Assembly (NCBI RefSeq): GCF_000421745.1 | Contig: NZ_ATXP01000003.1 | Span: forward strand, 178,860 to 242,859 | Length of the DNA stretch: 64,000 nucleotides | Reading direction: 5' to 3' | Source: Nesterenkonia alba DSM 19423 | GTDB lineage: Bacteria > Actinomycetota > Actinomycetes > Actinomycetales > Micrococcaceae | In this document: piece by piece, positions 34,459 through 43,214 of the stretch | How positions within the stretch are numbered: position 1 is the stretch's first letter | Layout: each line of letters begins with the position of its first letter | Notes under the pieces: model-generated | What the model was told of the DNA's origin: nothing | What the model saw: only the letters and a program-made list of their open reading frames with translations | Databases searched by the model: none | Made by a program: the position numbers and the translations under genes

Positions 34459-34911
34459 GTGCGTTCGAAGATTTTCACCTTCATCATGATCGGGCTGCTG
34501 CTCATTATGCTCGGCGGCGCGTTCACCGCCGGGGTGCGGTTCCTGCGGGTCGATGACGCTGTCGCACAGATCATCGGCCTGGGCACTATTGTGCTGGTCA
34601 TCCTGGGGTTCTGGGTGCTGATGCGGGAGATCAGTTTTGGGCGCAGTATCGAGCGGCTCGGCCGGATCCTCGATGCAGAGGGCGGGCTGCCGGAGGACAC
34701 AGTGGACCGCTCCCCCGGTGGTCGGCCGGACCGCGAACAGGCCGACGAGCAGTTTGCCCGGTTCCAGGCGGAAGCTGAGGCGGCCCCGGAGGACTGGCGC
34801 AGCTGGTTCCGGCTTTCGGTGGCCTACGACGTCGCCGGGGACCGTCCGCGAGCCCGGCGTACGATGCGTCAGGCCATAGAGATGGAACGCGCTTCCCGCA
34901 ACCGGAGGTGA
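34459..34911 (+). CDS. Small two-helix membrane protein with TPR-like C-terminus
   Basis: A 150-residue protein with two membrane helices (about residues 5-25 and 35-55), then a soluble acidic linker, and a C-terminal segment APEDWRSWFRLSVAYDVAGD followed by RPRARRTMRQAIEMERASR, which resembles one TPR unit. Such a gene often follows dapB in Micrococcales. The GTG start at 34459 is supported only by a weak AGGGG; its function is unknown. It is convergent with moaE, with only 4 bp between the stop codons. Confidence 0.75.
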   Translation: MRSKIFTFIMIGLLLIMLGGAFTAGVRFLRVDDAVAQIIGLGTIVLVILGFWVLMREISFGRSIERLGRILDAEGGLPEDTVDRSPGGRPDREQADEQFARFQAEAEAAPEDWRSWFRLSVAYDVAGDRPRARRTMRQAIEMERASRNRR

Positions 34912-34915
34912 GCCT

Positions 34916-35413
34916 TCAGAGCCCCACCCACTCGGAGGAGCCACCGGTGAAGTGCTGCTTTTTCCAGATCGGCACCTCGGCTTTGATGGTCTCCACCAGT
35001 TCTGCGCAGGCTTCAAAGGCCTCAGCCCGGTGCGCACTGGCCACTGCAGCCACAAGTGCGTGGTCACCGACCTGCAGACTGCCGATCCGGTGGGCGGCAT
35101 AGATCCGCACCGTGGGGTGCTTGGCCGCGATCGTGGTCGCCACATCGGTGAGCACCTGCTGGGCGCTGGGGTGAGCGGAGTAGTCAAGCCGGGTCACAGG
35201 CTGGCCGGCATCGTGGTTGCGCACTATCCCGGAGAAGACCACGACGGCGCCTGCCCGCTCATTGCCGGCGGTTGTCTCCGCTTCGACTGTGCTCAACGGG
35301 GACTCGGTGATGGTGGCCGCCAGCACCCGCTCGTGGGGGAACTCGAAGGGCTCATCGGCGGGGTAGCCGTCGCGATTCAGCGGCGCGGGGGTTTGCTCTG
35401 CCTCGGAGCTCAT
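34916..35413 (-). CDS. moaE: Molybdopterin synthase catalytic subunit
   Basis: A 165-residue MoaE that transfers sulfur from MoaD thiocarboxylate to precursor Z. VVFSGIVRNHDAGQPV, LDYSAHPSAQQVLTDVA, YAAHRIGSLQVGDHALVAAV and VPIWKKQHFTGGSSEWVG are family blocks; the Lys in PIWKKQ belongs to the catalytic site. The ATG overlaps the mogA stop by 4 nt. It ends the moeA-moaC-mogA-moaE operon; the partner moaD is on the divergent unit. Confidence 0.95.
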   Translation of the reverse strand: MSSEAEQTPAPLNRDGYPADEPFEFPHERVLAATITESPLSTVEAETTAGNERAGAVVVFSGIVRNHDAGQPVTRLDYSAHPSAQQVLTDVATTIAAKHPTVRIYAAHRIGSLQVGDHALVAAVASAHRAEAFEACAELVETIKAEVPIWKKQHFTGGSSEWVGL

Positions 35414-36000
35414 GCAGGGGTCTCCTCGTCTGACCCGGGGCGCTGTTCAGCGGATGCGCCCCAGTCTTCGTGGGCCCGGATATCGGCTACCTGGTCACAC
35501 AGGTGGGGCAGCAGCTCGGTGAGGACTTCCATTCCTTCCCGCACGGCCTTCGGCGAGCCGGGCAGGTTGATGACCACGGTGCCTTCGGCGACTCCGGCGA
35601 CTCCGCGGGAGAGAGAGGCCAGCACGTTCTTGCTGCGCCCGTGGGCCCGGACTGCCTCCATGATGCCGGGGATCTCTTTATCCAGCAGCGGGACGGTGTA
35701 CTCGGGGGTGAGGTCATCGGGGGTCAGCCCGGTTCCCCCGGAGGTGATGATGACCGCCGGCTCCACTTGCACCAGCAGTTCGGAGAGGGCGGCGAGGACC
35801 CCTTCCCCATCGGGGATGATGACCGGCGGCCGACAGATGAAACCGATCGTGGCGGCGTATTCGGCGATGATCGGGGCGGAGAGGTCTTCGTGTACCCCGG
35901 TGGCGGCCCGGGTGGAGACGATGACCGGGGCGATGACCCGGGCCTGGGGGTCGTAGGGGGTCTCAGTGCCGTAGGGGTCCTGGCTGTGGTCGTGACTCAT
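35410..36000 (-). CDS. MogA/MoaB-type molybdopterin adenylyltransferase
   Basis: A 196-residue MoCF-biosynthesis domain protein that adenylylates molybdopterin before metal insertion. The signature TSGGTGLTPDDLTPEYT matches MogA/MoaB, with IPGIMEAVRA and VINLPGSPKAVREGMEVL. The name mogA versus moaB cannot be settled by eye. The ATG at 36000 overlaps the moaC stop by 4 nt, preferred over the upstream ATG at 36012 that lies inside moaC. Confidence 0.9.
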   Translation of the reverse strand: MSHDHSQDPYGTETPYDPQARVIAPVIVSTRAATGVHEDLSAPIIAEYAATIGFICRPPVIIPDGEGVLAALSELLVQVEPAVIITSGGTGLTPDDLTPEYTVPLLDKEIPGIMEAVRAHGRSKNVLASLSRGVAGVAEGTVVINLPGSPKAVREGMEVLTELLPHLCDQVADIRAHEDWGASAEQRPGSDEETPA

Positions 36001-36485
36001 GCGCGGGTCCATCCTCCGGATTTTCCGCCGCTTTTGGCCAGCACCTTGGTCTCGGTGATGGTGGCGGTTTTGTCGACGGCTTTAATCATGTCGTAGAGCG
36101 TCAGGGCTGCTACCGAGGCAGCGGTGAGTGCTTCCATCTCCACCCCGGTTTGGGAGGTGGTCTTCACCTCAGCGGTGATCCGCACCGCGGTGGGCTGGGG
36201 GGTTCCTGGCTCAAGGTCCACAGTGGCCTTACTGATGGGCAGCGGGTGGCACAGCGGAACCAGATCAGGGGTGCGTTTGGCGGCCATAATCCCAGCGATC
36301 CGTGCGGTGGCCAGGGCGTCCCCCTTGGGCAGTCCACCCTCGGTGAGCTGGGCGATGACCGCCTCGGTGGTGGTCAGTACCGCCTGGGCCCGGGCGGTGC
36401 GGGCGGTAGCGGGTTTGGCGGAGACATCAACCATATGGGCGGTGCCGTCCTGGCGGACGTGGCTGAACTGCGGGCTGTTACTCAC
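35997..36485 (-). CDS. moaC: Cyclic pyranopterin monophosphate synthase
   Basis: A 162-residue MoaC that converts the MoaA product 3',8-cH2GTP to cyclic pyranopterin. Text typical for MoaC: MVDVSAKPATARTARAQAV, GGLPKGDALATARIAGIMAA, LVPLCHPLPISKATVDL, TGVEMEALTAASVAALTLYD and MIKAVDK. The GTG at 36485 overlaps the moeA stop (GTGA), fixing the start; longer in-frame extensions run into moeA. Confidence 0.96.
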   Translation of the reverse strand: MSNSPQFSHVRQDGTAHMVDVSAKPATARTARAQAVLTTTEAVIAQLTEGGLPKGDALATARIAGIMAAKRTPDLVPLCHPLPISKATVDLEPGTPQPTAVRITAEVKTTSQTGVEMEALTAASVAALTLYDMIKAVDKTATITETKVLAKSGGKSGGWTRA

Positions 36486-37870
36486 AGGGCTCCTTGTCGT
36501 ATCTGCCGGCCGGGTAGCAGGATCGCCTCCCGGTGGGTTCCGGCCGCTACCTCGACGTCGTCCTCGGTGAGTTCCAGCAGCGCATCGGCTCGGGCCAGGT
36601 GTCCCAACAAGTGGGAACTTGGGCCGCCGACAGCTCGGGCGAGGACGCCGTCTTCGGTGGCTTCCAACTCTACGCGTCTGTATTGCCGAAGTCCCGGCCG
36701 GGAGCTCAGCGGTTCGGCTAGACGCACCGCCACCCGCCGCGGCGGCGGGCAACTGGGGTCCACTGCGCTCAGTGCCGGGCGCAGGAGGGTCTCCACGCTC
36801 ACTGCAGCGCTGACCGGGTTGCCGGGCAAGCACACCACCGCTATAGGTGGGTTCTGCCGGCCTCGTACCGGGAGCTCAGCATCGAGGATCCCCCATCCTT
36901 GCGGTCCGCCGGGTTGTTGGGCCACTGTGCCGAAGCGGATGCCGCGAGCACTGAGCACCTGCCGGACCACTTCGAAGGCCCCGGCGCTGACACCCCCGGC
37001 GGTGAGGATCAGCTGGGGGTGGTGGGCGGTGATGAGTGCGGTGAGCCCGGCGGTGAAGGTCTCGGGGTCGTCAGTGGCCAGCTGCGCGGTGGATACCCGG
37101 TGCCCCATCTGCTGGAGCACGGCCCCGATCAGCGGGGCATTGGCGTCGTAGAGCTCCCCGGGGTGCAGTGGCTGGCCGGGGCTGCGCAATTCTTCGCCGG
37201 TGGAGATGACCAGTGTGCTCACCGGGGCGAAGACCTCCACCCGGTCGATACCGCAGGCGGCCAGGACCCCCACCCGTTGTGGGGTGAGCAGTTCTCCCGC
37301 CTCGGCGAGCACATCGTGGGTCGCGATGTCACTGCCGGTGCGGCGGATGTACTGCCCGGCGGTGAGATCAGCGCAGGTGAGTCCGGTGAAGGTGACCTCA
37401 GCAGGTGGACCGGAGTCTGCGGCGTCGTGGATTCCGGTGAATCCGTGCCGGGTTTTCTCCACGGGGACGACGACGTCGGCTCCGGTGGGAATGGCCGCTC
37501 CGGTCATCACCGCAATCGCAGCACCGGCGGGCAGCTGGCCGGGGGCGGAGCCGGCCGCCACGATCCCGGCCAGCGGCAGGGTGGTCTCACCGGGTGTCAC
37601 ATCCGCGCTGCGCACGGCGAATCCATCCATCTGGGAGTTGTCGAATCCGGGTAACGGACCGGGGGCGGTGATCCGCACCGCGGCGAGGCGACCGGCCAAC
37701 TCAGCGGTGACTGGTAACGACTCCGTGCCCCGGAGGTCAACGGCGGCCGCGAGGACTTCCCGCAGTCTGCCGATGTGCTCGGCCACACTGGCCCGGGGCT
37801 GTTCACCCGCGGCGATGCCGGCCTCTTTCCCCTGTTCAGAAGAGCCCCGGGACGTAGAATGGCTGTGCAT
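36482..37870 (-). CDS. moeA: Molybdopterin molybdenumtransferase
   Basis: A 462-residue MoeA that inserts molybdate into adenylylated molybdopterin. LPGFDNSQMDGFAVRSADV, AGSAPGQLPAGAAIAVMTGA, VVPVEKT, STGEELRSPGQ, LTAGGVSAG and VVCLPGNPVSAAVSVE are diagnostic. The ATG (37870-37868) lies 7 nt after a TACGCT -10 located inside moaA, and it overlaps the moaA ATG by two bases on the opposite strand. It leads the moeA-moaC-mogA-moaE operon. Confidence 0.95.
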   Translation of the reverse strand: MHSHSTSRGSSEQGKEAGIAAGEQPRASVAEHIGRLREVLAAAVDLRGTESLPVTAELAGRLAAVRITAPGPLPGFDNSQMDGFAVRSADVTPGETTLPLAGIVAAGSAPGQLPAGAAIAVMTGAAIPTGADVVVPVEKTRHGFTGIHDAADSGPPAEVTFTGLTCADLTAGQYIRRTGSDIATHDVLAEAGELLTPQRVGVLAACGIDRVEVFAPVSTLVISTGEELRSPGQPLHPGELYDANAPLIGAVLQQMGHRVSTAQLATDDPETFTAGLTALITAHHPQLILTAGGVSAGAFEVVRQVLSARGIRFGTVAQQPGGPQGWGILDAELPVRGRQNPPIAVVCLPGNPVSAAVSVETLLRPALSAVDPSCPPPRRVAVRLAEPLSSRPGLRQYRRVELEATEDGVLARAVGGPSSHLLGHLARADALLELTEDDVEVAAGTHREAILLPGRQIRQGAL

Positions 37871-37883
37871 GAAGACCAGCGTA
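37855..37883. promoter_or_regulatory. Face-to-face promoters of moaA and moeA with overlapping start codons
   Basis: TAGAAT (37855-37860) precedes the moaA ATG (37869) by 8 nt on the plus strand, and TACGCT (minus strand of 37878-37883) precedes the moeA ATG (37870) by 7 nt. Each -10 lies inside the other gene's first codons, and the two ATGs overlap in CATG. Two RNA polymerases could not occupy both at once. Confidence 0.6.
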
Positions 37884-38966
37884 TCGATTCAGCCGAGGCC
37901 GGTAAGCGCCGAGGCTCCGGCTGCCTCACCGCATCCGGTGCAGGCCGGGCTGGTCGATTCCTATGGTCGCCGCGCTACGGATCTGCGGATCTCACTGATT
38001 GATAAGTGCAATCTGCGCTGCACCTACTGCATGCCAGAGGGTGGGTTGCCGTGGTTGAAGAAGGATCAGCTGCTCACCATAGATGAGGTGCGCCGGCTGG
38101 TACGTATCGCCGTGGAGATCTTCGGTGTCCGGGAACTGCGGCTGACCGGTGGGGAACCACTGGTGCGTCACGACCTGGTGGATATCATCGCCGGAATCCG
38201 CGCCGATCACCCGCAGTTGCCCATCGCGATGACGACCAATGCCATTGGTTTGGAACGAAAGGCCGCCGCCCTGGCTGAGGCGGGTCTGACCCGGGTGAAC
38301 ATCTCCTTGGATTCGATCCACCGGGAGACCTTCGCCCAGTTGACCCGCCGTGACCAGCTGGACAAGGTCTTAACCGGGGTGGAGGGTGCGGCACGGGCCG
38401 GGCTGACTCCTCTGAAGGTCAATGCGGTGCTGATGCGCGGGATCAATGACGCCGAAGCCCCGGATCTGCTCGCGTGGGCTCTGCAGCGGGGGTTCGAGCT
38501 GCGGTTCATCGAGCATATGCCGTTGGACGCTGACCAGCAGTGGAAGCGGGAAGGCACGGTGAGCGCCGAAGAGACCCGGCAATTGCTGAGCACCCGCTAT
38601 CGGCTGCGGCCCACCGATGAAGACCGCGGTGGAGCGCCTGCCGAACGGTTCGATGTGTTGGACCGGGACACCGACGAGCTGCTGGGGCGGGTGGGCGTCA
38701 TCGCCTCGGTGACCGAACCGTTCTGCTCAGCCTGCACCCGCACTCGCATCACCGCAGAGGGCCGAGTGATGAGTTGCCTGTTCTCCACCCAGGAGTACGA
38801 TCTGATGCACCTGCTGCGGGACGAGACCGCCACCGACCACGATGTTGCCCGCCGGTGGGCCGATGCCATGTGGAATAAGCCGGCGGCCCACGGAACGGAC
38901 CGGCCAGGCTTTGAGCTGGAGAGTTTCACTCGCCCGGAGCGGTCGATGTCGGCGATCGGAGGATAA
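37869..38966 (+). CDS. moaA: GTP 3',8-cyclase
   Basis: A 365-residue radical-SAM enzyme, the first step of molybdenum-cofactor synthesis. The radical-SAM cluster is CNLRCTYCMPEGG (about residues 56-68); the second 4Fe-4S cluster uses FCSACTRTRITAEGRVMSC near residue 285. ELRLTGGEPLVRHDLVDI, TRVNISLDSIHRETFAQLT and the C-terminal Gly-Gly (SAIGG) are conserved. The ATG at 37869 gives a leaderless transcript; a GTG at 37938 is the only other plausible start. moaD follows after 4 bp. Confidence 0.96.
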   Translation: MKTSVSIQPRPVSAEAPAASPHPVQAGLVDSYGRRATDLRISLIDKCNLRCTYCMPEGGLPWLKKDQLLTIDEVRRLVRIAVEIFGVRELRLTGGEPLVRHDLVDIIAGIRADHPQLPIAMTTNAIGLERKAAALAEAGLTRVNISLDSIHRETFAQLTRRDQLDKVLTGVEGAARAGLTPLKVNAVLMRGINDAEAPDLLAWALQRGFELRFIEHMPLDADQQWKREGTVSAEETRQLLSTRYRLRPTDEDRGGAPAERFDVLDRDTDELLGRVGVIASVTEPFCSACTRTRITAEGRVMSCLFSTQEYDLMHLLRDETATDHDVARRWADAMWNKPAAHGTDRPGFELESFTRPERSMSAIGG

Positions 38967-38970
38967 CCCG

Positions 38971-39336
38971 ATGAGCACGGAGACAAACACGCAGACCTCC
39001 ACCCCAGACCCGGCGCCGGAGGCCGCCGCCACGGTGACCGTGTGCTTCTACGCCTCGGCGGCGGAGGCCGCTGGTGCCGAACAGCTGACGTTTCGGCTCC
39101 AGAAGAGCCCGACGCCGTTGGATGAGTTCATCGCGGCTCTGCCAGCCCTGCTGGCGGACCATCAGGCCAGTACCGCACGTGCACAAGACCCTCCAACTGG
39201 GAACTCCTCCCCCAGCTTGGAGCGGGTGTGTGGCCGCTCCAGCTTTCTCATCAACGGAACACGGGTGAACCCGGAACGGGCCGTTGTGCACCACGGGGAC
39301 CAGCTCGATATCCTTCCGCCCTTCGCCGGCGGGTAG
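38971..39336 (+). CDS. moaD: Molybdopterin synthase sulfur carrier subunit (MoaD/ThiS family)
   Basis: A 121-residue ubiquitin-like sulfur carrier ending in the required Gly-Gly (DILPPFAGG). The core is TVCFYASAAEAAGAEQLTF through FLINGTRVNPERAVVHHGDQ. About 25 N-terminal residues (Thr/Pro/Glu-rich) precede the fold, and the central loop (DHQASTARAQDPPTGNSSPS) is longer than in E. coli MoaD. The ATG follows GGAGG with 8 nt spacing and is cotranscribed with moaA. Its partner MoaE is encoded on the opposite strand. Confidence 0.9.
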   Translation: MSTETNTQTSTPDPAPEAAATVTVCFYASAAEAAGAEQLTFRLQKSPTPLDEFIAALPALLADHQASTARAQDPPTGNSSPSLERVCGRSSFLINGTRVNPERAVVHHGDQLDILPPFAGG

Positions 39337-39361
39337 CCCTTCTCTACCGCTGGGCCTCTGG

Positions 39362-40888
39362 TCACAGTCCGGTGGATTGGGTTTCCAACCCGGTGGCTTC
39401 CCGGGAGCGTCCCCGGATACCGCGGTAGACCGCGAAGGCCACTGACGCCAGAGCCAGCAGCAGGAACGCCGCGGAGATCGGCCGGGTGATGAACTCGCTC
39501 GGCTCGGCGATCTGCAGCGCCCGCAGCATGGATTCCTCCAGGGTGCTGCCCAGAATGAGCCCCAGAATGACCGGGGGTAGGGGCACGGAGAGTTTCACCA
39601 GGATGTAACCGATGACCCCGAAGATGAGCACCACCCAGATGTCGAAGATCCGGTTGTTCAGGGCGTAGGACCCGACCGCGGTGAGCACCAGCACGCTGGG
39701 CACCAGGACCGCTTTGGGCACCATGGTGACCCGTGCTAAGAACGGCAGCAGCAGAGTCTGGATGACCAGCACGCCGATGGCTGCGACGATGATCGACAGG
39801 TAGATGGAGTTGACCAGCACCGGTTGCCGGTCGAACAGTCCCGGTCCGGGGGCGATCCCGTGGAGGATCAACGCGCCCATCATGATCGCCTGCGCCACAT
39901 CCCCGGGGATGCCCAGGGAGATGGTGGGAATGAAGGCACCACCGGCCACCGAGGAGTTGGAGGCCTCGGAAGCCACGATCCCACCGGGGTGACCTTTCCC
40001 GTACTGTTCGGGGTTCTTCTTTTCGGCTTTCTTCGCCCGGTCGTAGCTGATGAAGTTGGCCGACTCGGCCCCGGCTGCGGGCAGGGTGCCCACGAAGGTA
40101 CCGACCATGGAGGACCGGCCCACGTTGACTTTTTCCTGCCAGATGTCTTTGGCCACTCGGCGTACCGGCACTCGGATCTTAGCGGCACCGGCGGCGGCCT
40201 GCCGGTTGTCGGTGCGGGATTCCTCCACGTTGATGAGTAACTGGGAGATGGCGAAGAGTCCGATGAGCACCGGCAGCACATCGAGACCTCCGGAGAGCTG
40301 TGGGTTATCGAAGTTGAACCGCAGCTGACCGGTCGGGGCCACCCCGACCATCGCCACCAGCAGTCCTAAGCACCCGGCGATGAGTCCTTTGACCAGGTGT
40401 TTGCCACTCAGCCCAGCGACGAGGGTCAGGGCGAACAGCACCAGGGAGAAGATCTCCCACGGCCCGAAGTTCAACGTCAGCCGCCCGATGAGTGGGCCCA
40501 GGGCGAAGAGCACGATCGCCCCGAGGATTGTTCCGATGACACTGGCGGCGATGCCGATTCCCAGGGCACGGGCCGGTTCTCCGTTCTTCGTCATGGGGAA
40601 GCCATCGAAGATCGTCACCACCGACGACGGCGTCCCGGGGATCCCCAGGAGCGTTCCAGCGATCAGTCCTCCGGACAGACCCCCAATGTAGATCCCGATC
40701 ATCAGGGCCAGCCCTTGAATGGGACCCATCGCGAAGGTAAACGGGAAGGCGAGCACCAGCGCCATGGTGAAGGTGAACCCCGGGATGGACCCGGCGATGA
40801 TGCCGAAGAACACCCCGGCGAAGATGGTCAGCAGCACCATCGGCTGGGCCAGCTCACCGGCGGCCTCGAGGATGTGGGCGAAGTCCAT
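39362..40888 (-). CDS. Tripartite tricarboxylate transporter permease, TctA family
   Basis: A 508-residue polytopic permease with about twelve helices. The paired TctA motifs are GIIAGSIPGFTFTMALVLAF near the N-terminus and VGTFVGTLPAAGAESANFIS around residue 260, and GIPGTPSSVVTIFDGFPM is also typical. It forms the large membrane subunit of a TTT transporter with TctB and the binding protein TctC. RBS GGGAGAG precedes the ATG; tctB ends 12 bp upstream, so tctC-tctB-tctA are one operon. The substrate is unknown; TTT systems carry citrate and other carboxylates. Confidence 0.93.
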   Translation of the reverse strand: MDFAHILEAAGELAQPMVLLTIFAGVFFGIIAGSIPGFTFTMALVLAFPFTFAMGPIQGLALMIGIYIGGLSGGLIAGTLLGIPGTPSSVVTIFDGFPMTKNGEPARALGIGIAASVIGTILGAIVLFALGPLIGRLTLNFGPWEIFSLVLFALTLVAGLSGKHLVKGLIAGCLGLLVAMVGVAPTGQLRFNFDNPQLSGGLDVLPVLIGLFAISQLLINVEESRTDNRQAAAGAAKIRVPVRRVAKDIWQEKVNVGRSSMVGTFVGTLPAAGAESANFISYDRAKKAEKKNPEQYGKGHPGGIVASEASNSSVAGGAFIPTISLGIPGDVAQAIMMGALILHGIAPGPGLFDRQPVLVNSIYLSIIVAAIGVLVIQTLLLPFLARVTMVPKAVLVPSVLVLTAVGSYALNNRIFDIWVVLIFGVIGYILVKLSVPLPPVILGLILGSTLEESMLRALQIAEPSEFITRPISAAFLLLALASVAFAVYRGIRGRSREATGLETQSTGL

Positions 40889-40900
40889 GCGTGTCTCTCC

Positions 40901-41353
40901 CTAGGGCAGGAAGGTGCTCAGCACCGTGCGGAACAGATAGTTCAGGCCGAAGGGCAGTCCGACGGCGATCAGTGCGGCTGCGATCACCACACCGCGGGTG
41001 TACTCGCGGATCAGCAGGGCGAATGCCCCGGCGAGGAAAATGATCGAGGCGACCACGAATCCCAGGGGGTCCATCAGCGCGATGTAGACCCCCACGGCGG
41101 CCAGCAGGGCCGGCACCCGCCAGTGCAGGCGGAAGAAGCCGCCGATTCCAGTAAATCGGACGGCCTCCTCCGCTTTGAGGAAGCTCTGCACGACCAGCAG
41201 TACTGACAGGGCGAAGATGGTCGCCAGGATGATCCGCGGCAAGAAGGCCGGCCCCACGGCGGCACCCCCACTGGGGCCGGGAAGCTGGGCCGATTCCACC
41301 CAGAACGCGGCCACCAGCACCATCAGCACCAGAGCGAAGACCCGGTCAGCCAT
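40901..41353 (-). CDS. Tripartite tricarboxylate transporter small permease, TctB family
   Basis: A 150-residue protein with four hydrophobic helices, matching TctB. It opens MADRVFALVLMVLVAAFWVE, carries FLPRIILATIFALSVLLVVQ, and ends with GLPFGLNYLFRTVLSTFLP, a pattern seen in TctB C-termini. The ATG at 41353 has AGGAG with 7 nt spacing, preferred over GTG at 41359. It lies between tctC and tctA. Confidence 0.88.
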   Translation of the reverse strand: MADRVFALVLMVLVAAFWVESAQLPGPSGGAAVGPAFLPRIILATIFALSVLLVVQSFLKAEEAVRFTGIGGFFRLHWRVPALLAAVGVYIALMDPLGFVVASIIFLAGAFALLIREYTRGVVIAAALIAVGLPFGLNYLFRTVLSTFLP

Positions 41354-41413
41354 GGGCACTCTCCTGTGTCTGCGTCGTCGTGGTCATCATCGTGGTGTGC
41401 TCCAGCAGGGGGC

Positions 41414-42409
41414 TCAGAAGGCCTGCATCTGATCGGCCAGTTCAGCCATGGCCTGATCGAGTTCGTCGAGGTGGTCCTGGTACTCATCCGGCCCCAGGAA
41501 GTTGCTGTAGGAGCCGAGCTCTTCGACGTCTTCCTGGAAATCGGGGTTGTTCACCGCGGCTTCGAAAGCCTCGGCGATGATCTCGATGCGGTCATCCGGG
41601 GTGCCCTCGGGGGCGAAGAAACCGCGGTCCACTGTCAGGGTGTAGTCCACGCCCTGTTCCTGCACGGTGGGCAGGTCAGGCAGGTTGGGGTCGCGTTCTT
41701 CGGCGACGATGCCCAGCGGGAAGAGGTCGCCGTCTTCGATGTACCCCTCTGCGGAGGCGTAGTCCCCGGTCATCCCGTCGATTTCACCGGCCACCAGGCC
41801 GGCGTACTGCGGCCCGGTGCCGTCGTAGTCGACGTAGTTGAGGATGTTGGTGTCCAGCCCGGCGGTATCGAGAATCGCGGCAATCGAGTAGTGGTCCTCA
41901 GAGCCGGTGGTGAAGCCCCAGTTGACGGTGTTCGGGTTGGCTTCGACGTAGTCGAGGAAGTCTTGGAGGTCCTCGATGTCGTTCTCCTCGGCGAACTGTG
42001 TGGAGACCGACGGTAAGTGCGGGGTGATGGTCCCCAGGGCGATGGGTTCGAAGGCGTCGAAGCCGTAGTCGACGATGTTGTTGTGGTAGGCCGCTGCCAC
42101 CACCTGGTGGGACCCGAGGATGGTGTAGCCATCGGGGTCGGCTTCCATCACCTGGCGGGACCCCACGGTGGCGGAGGCTCCCTCCACATTGGAGGGGGTG
42201 ATCGTGACATCAAGCTCTTCGGAGGCGTATTCGGCCATGAGCCGGAAGAGCACATCGGAACCGCCACCGGGCGGGTAGGGGATCACCATTTCGATGTCCT
42301 GAGTGGGGAAGTCTTCGTCTCCCCCGGCCTCGGCGCCGCCGTTGTCGCAGGCGGTGGCCAGCAGGGCGAGCGCGGCGGTCGCGCCGATGAGCGTGGTGGT
42401 CTTCTTCAT
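41414..42409 (-). CDS. Tripartite tricarboxylate transporter substrate-binding lipoprotein, TctC family
   Basis: A 331-residue Bug/TctC-type binding protein. A lipoprotein signal ends in LATAC (Cys at about residue 21). The mature part has IEMVIPYPPGGGSDVLFRLM, SRQVMEADPDGYTILGSHQ and LPDLPTVQEQGVDY, all typical of the family. A start codon six residues further upstream lacks a ribosome-binding site, whereas GAGGAG precedes the chosen ATG. It captures the ligand for TctA/TctB. The acidic substitution pattern around the binding site cannot be interpreted without a structure. Confidence 0.9.
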   Translation of the reverse strand: MKKTTTLIGATAALALLATACDNGGAEAGGDEDFPTQDIEMVIPYPPGGGSDVLFRLMAEYASEELDVTITPSNVEGASATVGSRQVMEADPDGYTILGSHQVVAAAYHNNIVDYGFDAFEPIALGTITPHLPSVSTQFAEENDIEDLQDFLDYVEANPNTVNWGFTTGSEDHYSIAAILDTAGLDTNILNYVDYDGTGPQYAGLVAGEIDGMTGDYASAEGYIEDGDLFPLGIVAEERDPNLPDLPTVQEQGVDYTLTVDRGFFAPEGTPDDRIEIIAEAFEAAVNNPDFQEDVEELGSYSNFLGPDEYQDHLDELDQAMAELADQMQAF

Positions 42410-42438
42410 CGTTGTTGTTCTCCTCATAGTTGCTGGTC

Positions 42439-43200
42439 TTATGTGTCCTGGTGCGGAAGTCTGCGGGGCCGGGCGAAGCCCGGTGCCTGGGCACCGTGCA
42501 GCGCGCGGGCCAGGGAGTCGTTGCGGGTGGAGACGATGTGCTCGGTGAGGGCTTCTTCGCCGTCGTCGTACCGTTGGTTTTTCAGCGCCTGGATGACCCG
42601 CAGGTGTCCGGCGGCGGAGGAGGCCAGCTGCTCGGGGGCGATGTAGCCATACATCCGCAACGCACGAATCCGGTCGTTAATGTGGCCGAGCACATCGACC
42701 AGGGCCGGTTCTCCTGCGGCGGCGAGCACTCCGCGGTGGAAGGCCTCATCCCAGGAGGTCAGACTCGGTTCGATCTCCGGTGGGTCGGTGAGGACCTGCT
42801 CCCAGGTCTGCTCGAGGTCATCGAGGATCTGAAGGTCGTAGCTGGCCGCTCCGGCGGCGACCCGGCGGATGCCTTGGAGTTCGATGGCCAGACGCGCCTC
42901 GTAGAGTCCCCCGATAGTGTCAGCATCGGGCAGGACCAGTCCCACTCCGTCGGCATTGCGCTGCAGCAGACCTTCGGCCACTAGCCGCGCTAGGGCTTCC
43001 CGTACCGGGGTCCGGGAGACTCCGAAATGCGCTCCGATGGTCTTCTCCGTTAAGCGGTCCCACGGGTAGACCCGCCCGGCGCGGATGTCGTTGCGCAGCC
43101 CGGCGTAGACCCGGTCGGTCGCCGAGCCGCCGCCGGCACCCACGGCCGGAGCGTCATCCATCGGCTCGTTATGCCGATGTGTGGACACTGATGTATACAT
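42439..43200 (-). CDS. GntR-family regulator, FCD (FadR/VanR) type
   Basis: A 253-residue GntR protein. The wHTH is LRNDIRAGRVYPWDRLTEKT with FGVSRTPVREALARLVAEGL, followed by a helical FCD ligand domain (YEARLAIELQGIRRVAAG, SWDEAFHRGVLAAAGEPALV, AAGHLRVIQALKNQRYDDGE). It lies directly upstream of tctC-tctB-tctA on the same strand and is divergent from the acetamidase gene, so it probably controls both. The ATG at 43200 lies 8 nt after TAGTGT and would be leaderless; an ATG at 43161 is the alternative and removes 13 residues. The effector is unknown. Confidence 0.85.
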   Translation of the reverse strand: MYTSVSTHRHNEPMDDAPAVGAGGGSATDRVYAGLRNDIRAGRVYPWDRLTEKTIGAHFGVSRTPVREALARLVAEGLLQRNADGVGLVLPDADTIGGLYEARLAIELQGIRRVAAGAASYDLQILDDLEQTWEQVLTDPPEIEPSLTSWDEAFHRGVLAAAGEPALVDVLGHINDRIRALRMYGYIAPEQLASSAAGHLRVIQALKNQRYDDGEEALTEHIVSTRNDSLARALHGAQAPGFARPRRLPHQDT

Positions 43201-43214
43201 GGTGGAACACACTA
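43191..43214 (-). promoter_or_regulatory. gntR -10 and operator palindrome
   Basis: TAGTGT (minus strand of 43209-43214) precedes the ATG at 43200 by 8 nt. The 10-bp palindrome ATGTATACAT (43191-43200) has the TGTATACA core typical of GntR/FCD operators and would lie across the first transcribed bases and the start codon, a site fit for autorepression. Confidence 0.55.

Noticed and set aside
37700..37868. Moco riboswitch upstream of moaA
   Set aside because: moaA has a -10 8 nt before its ATG and no leader; the upstream sequence is moeA coding.
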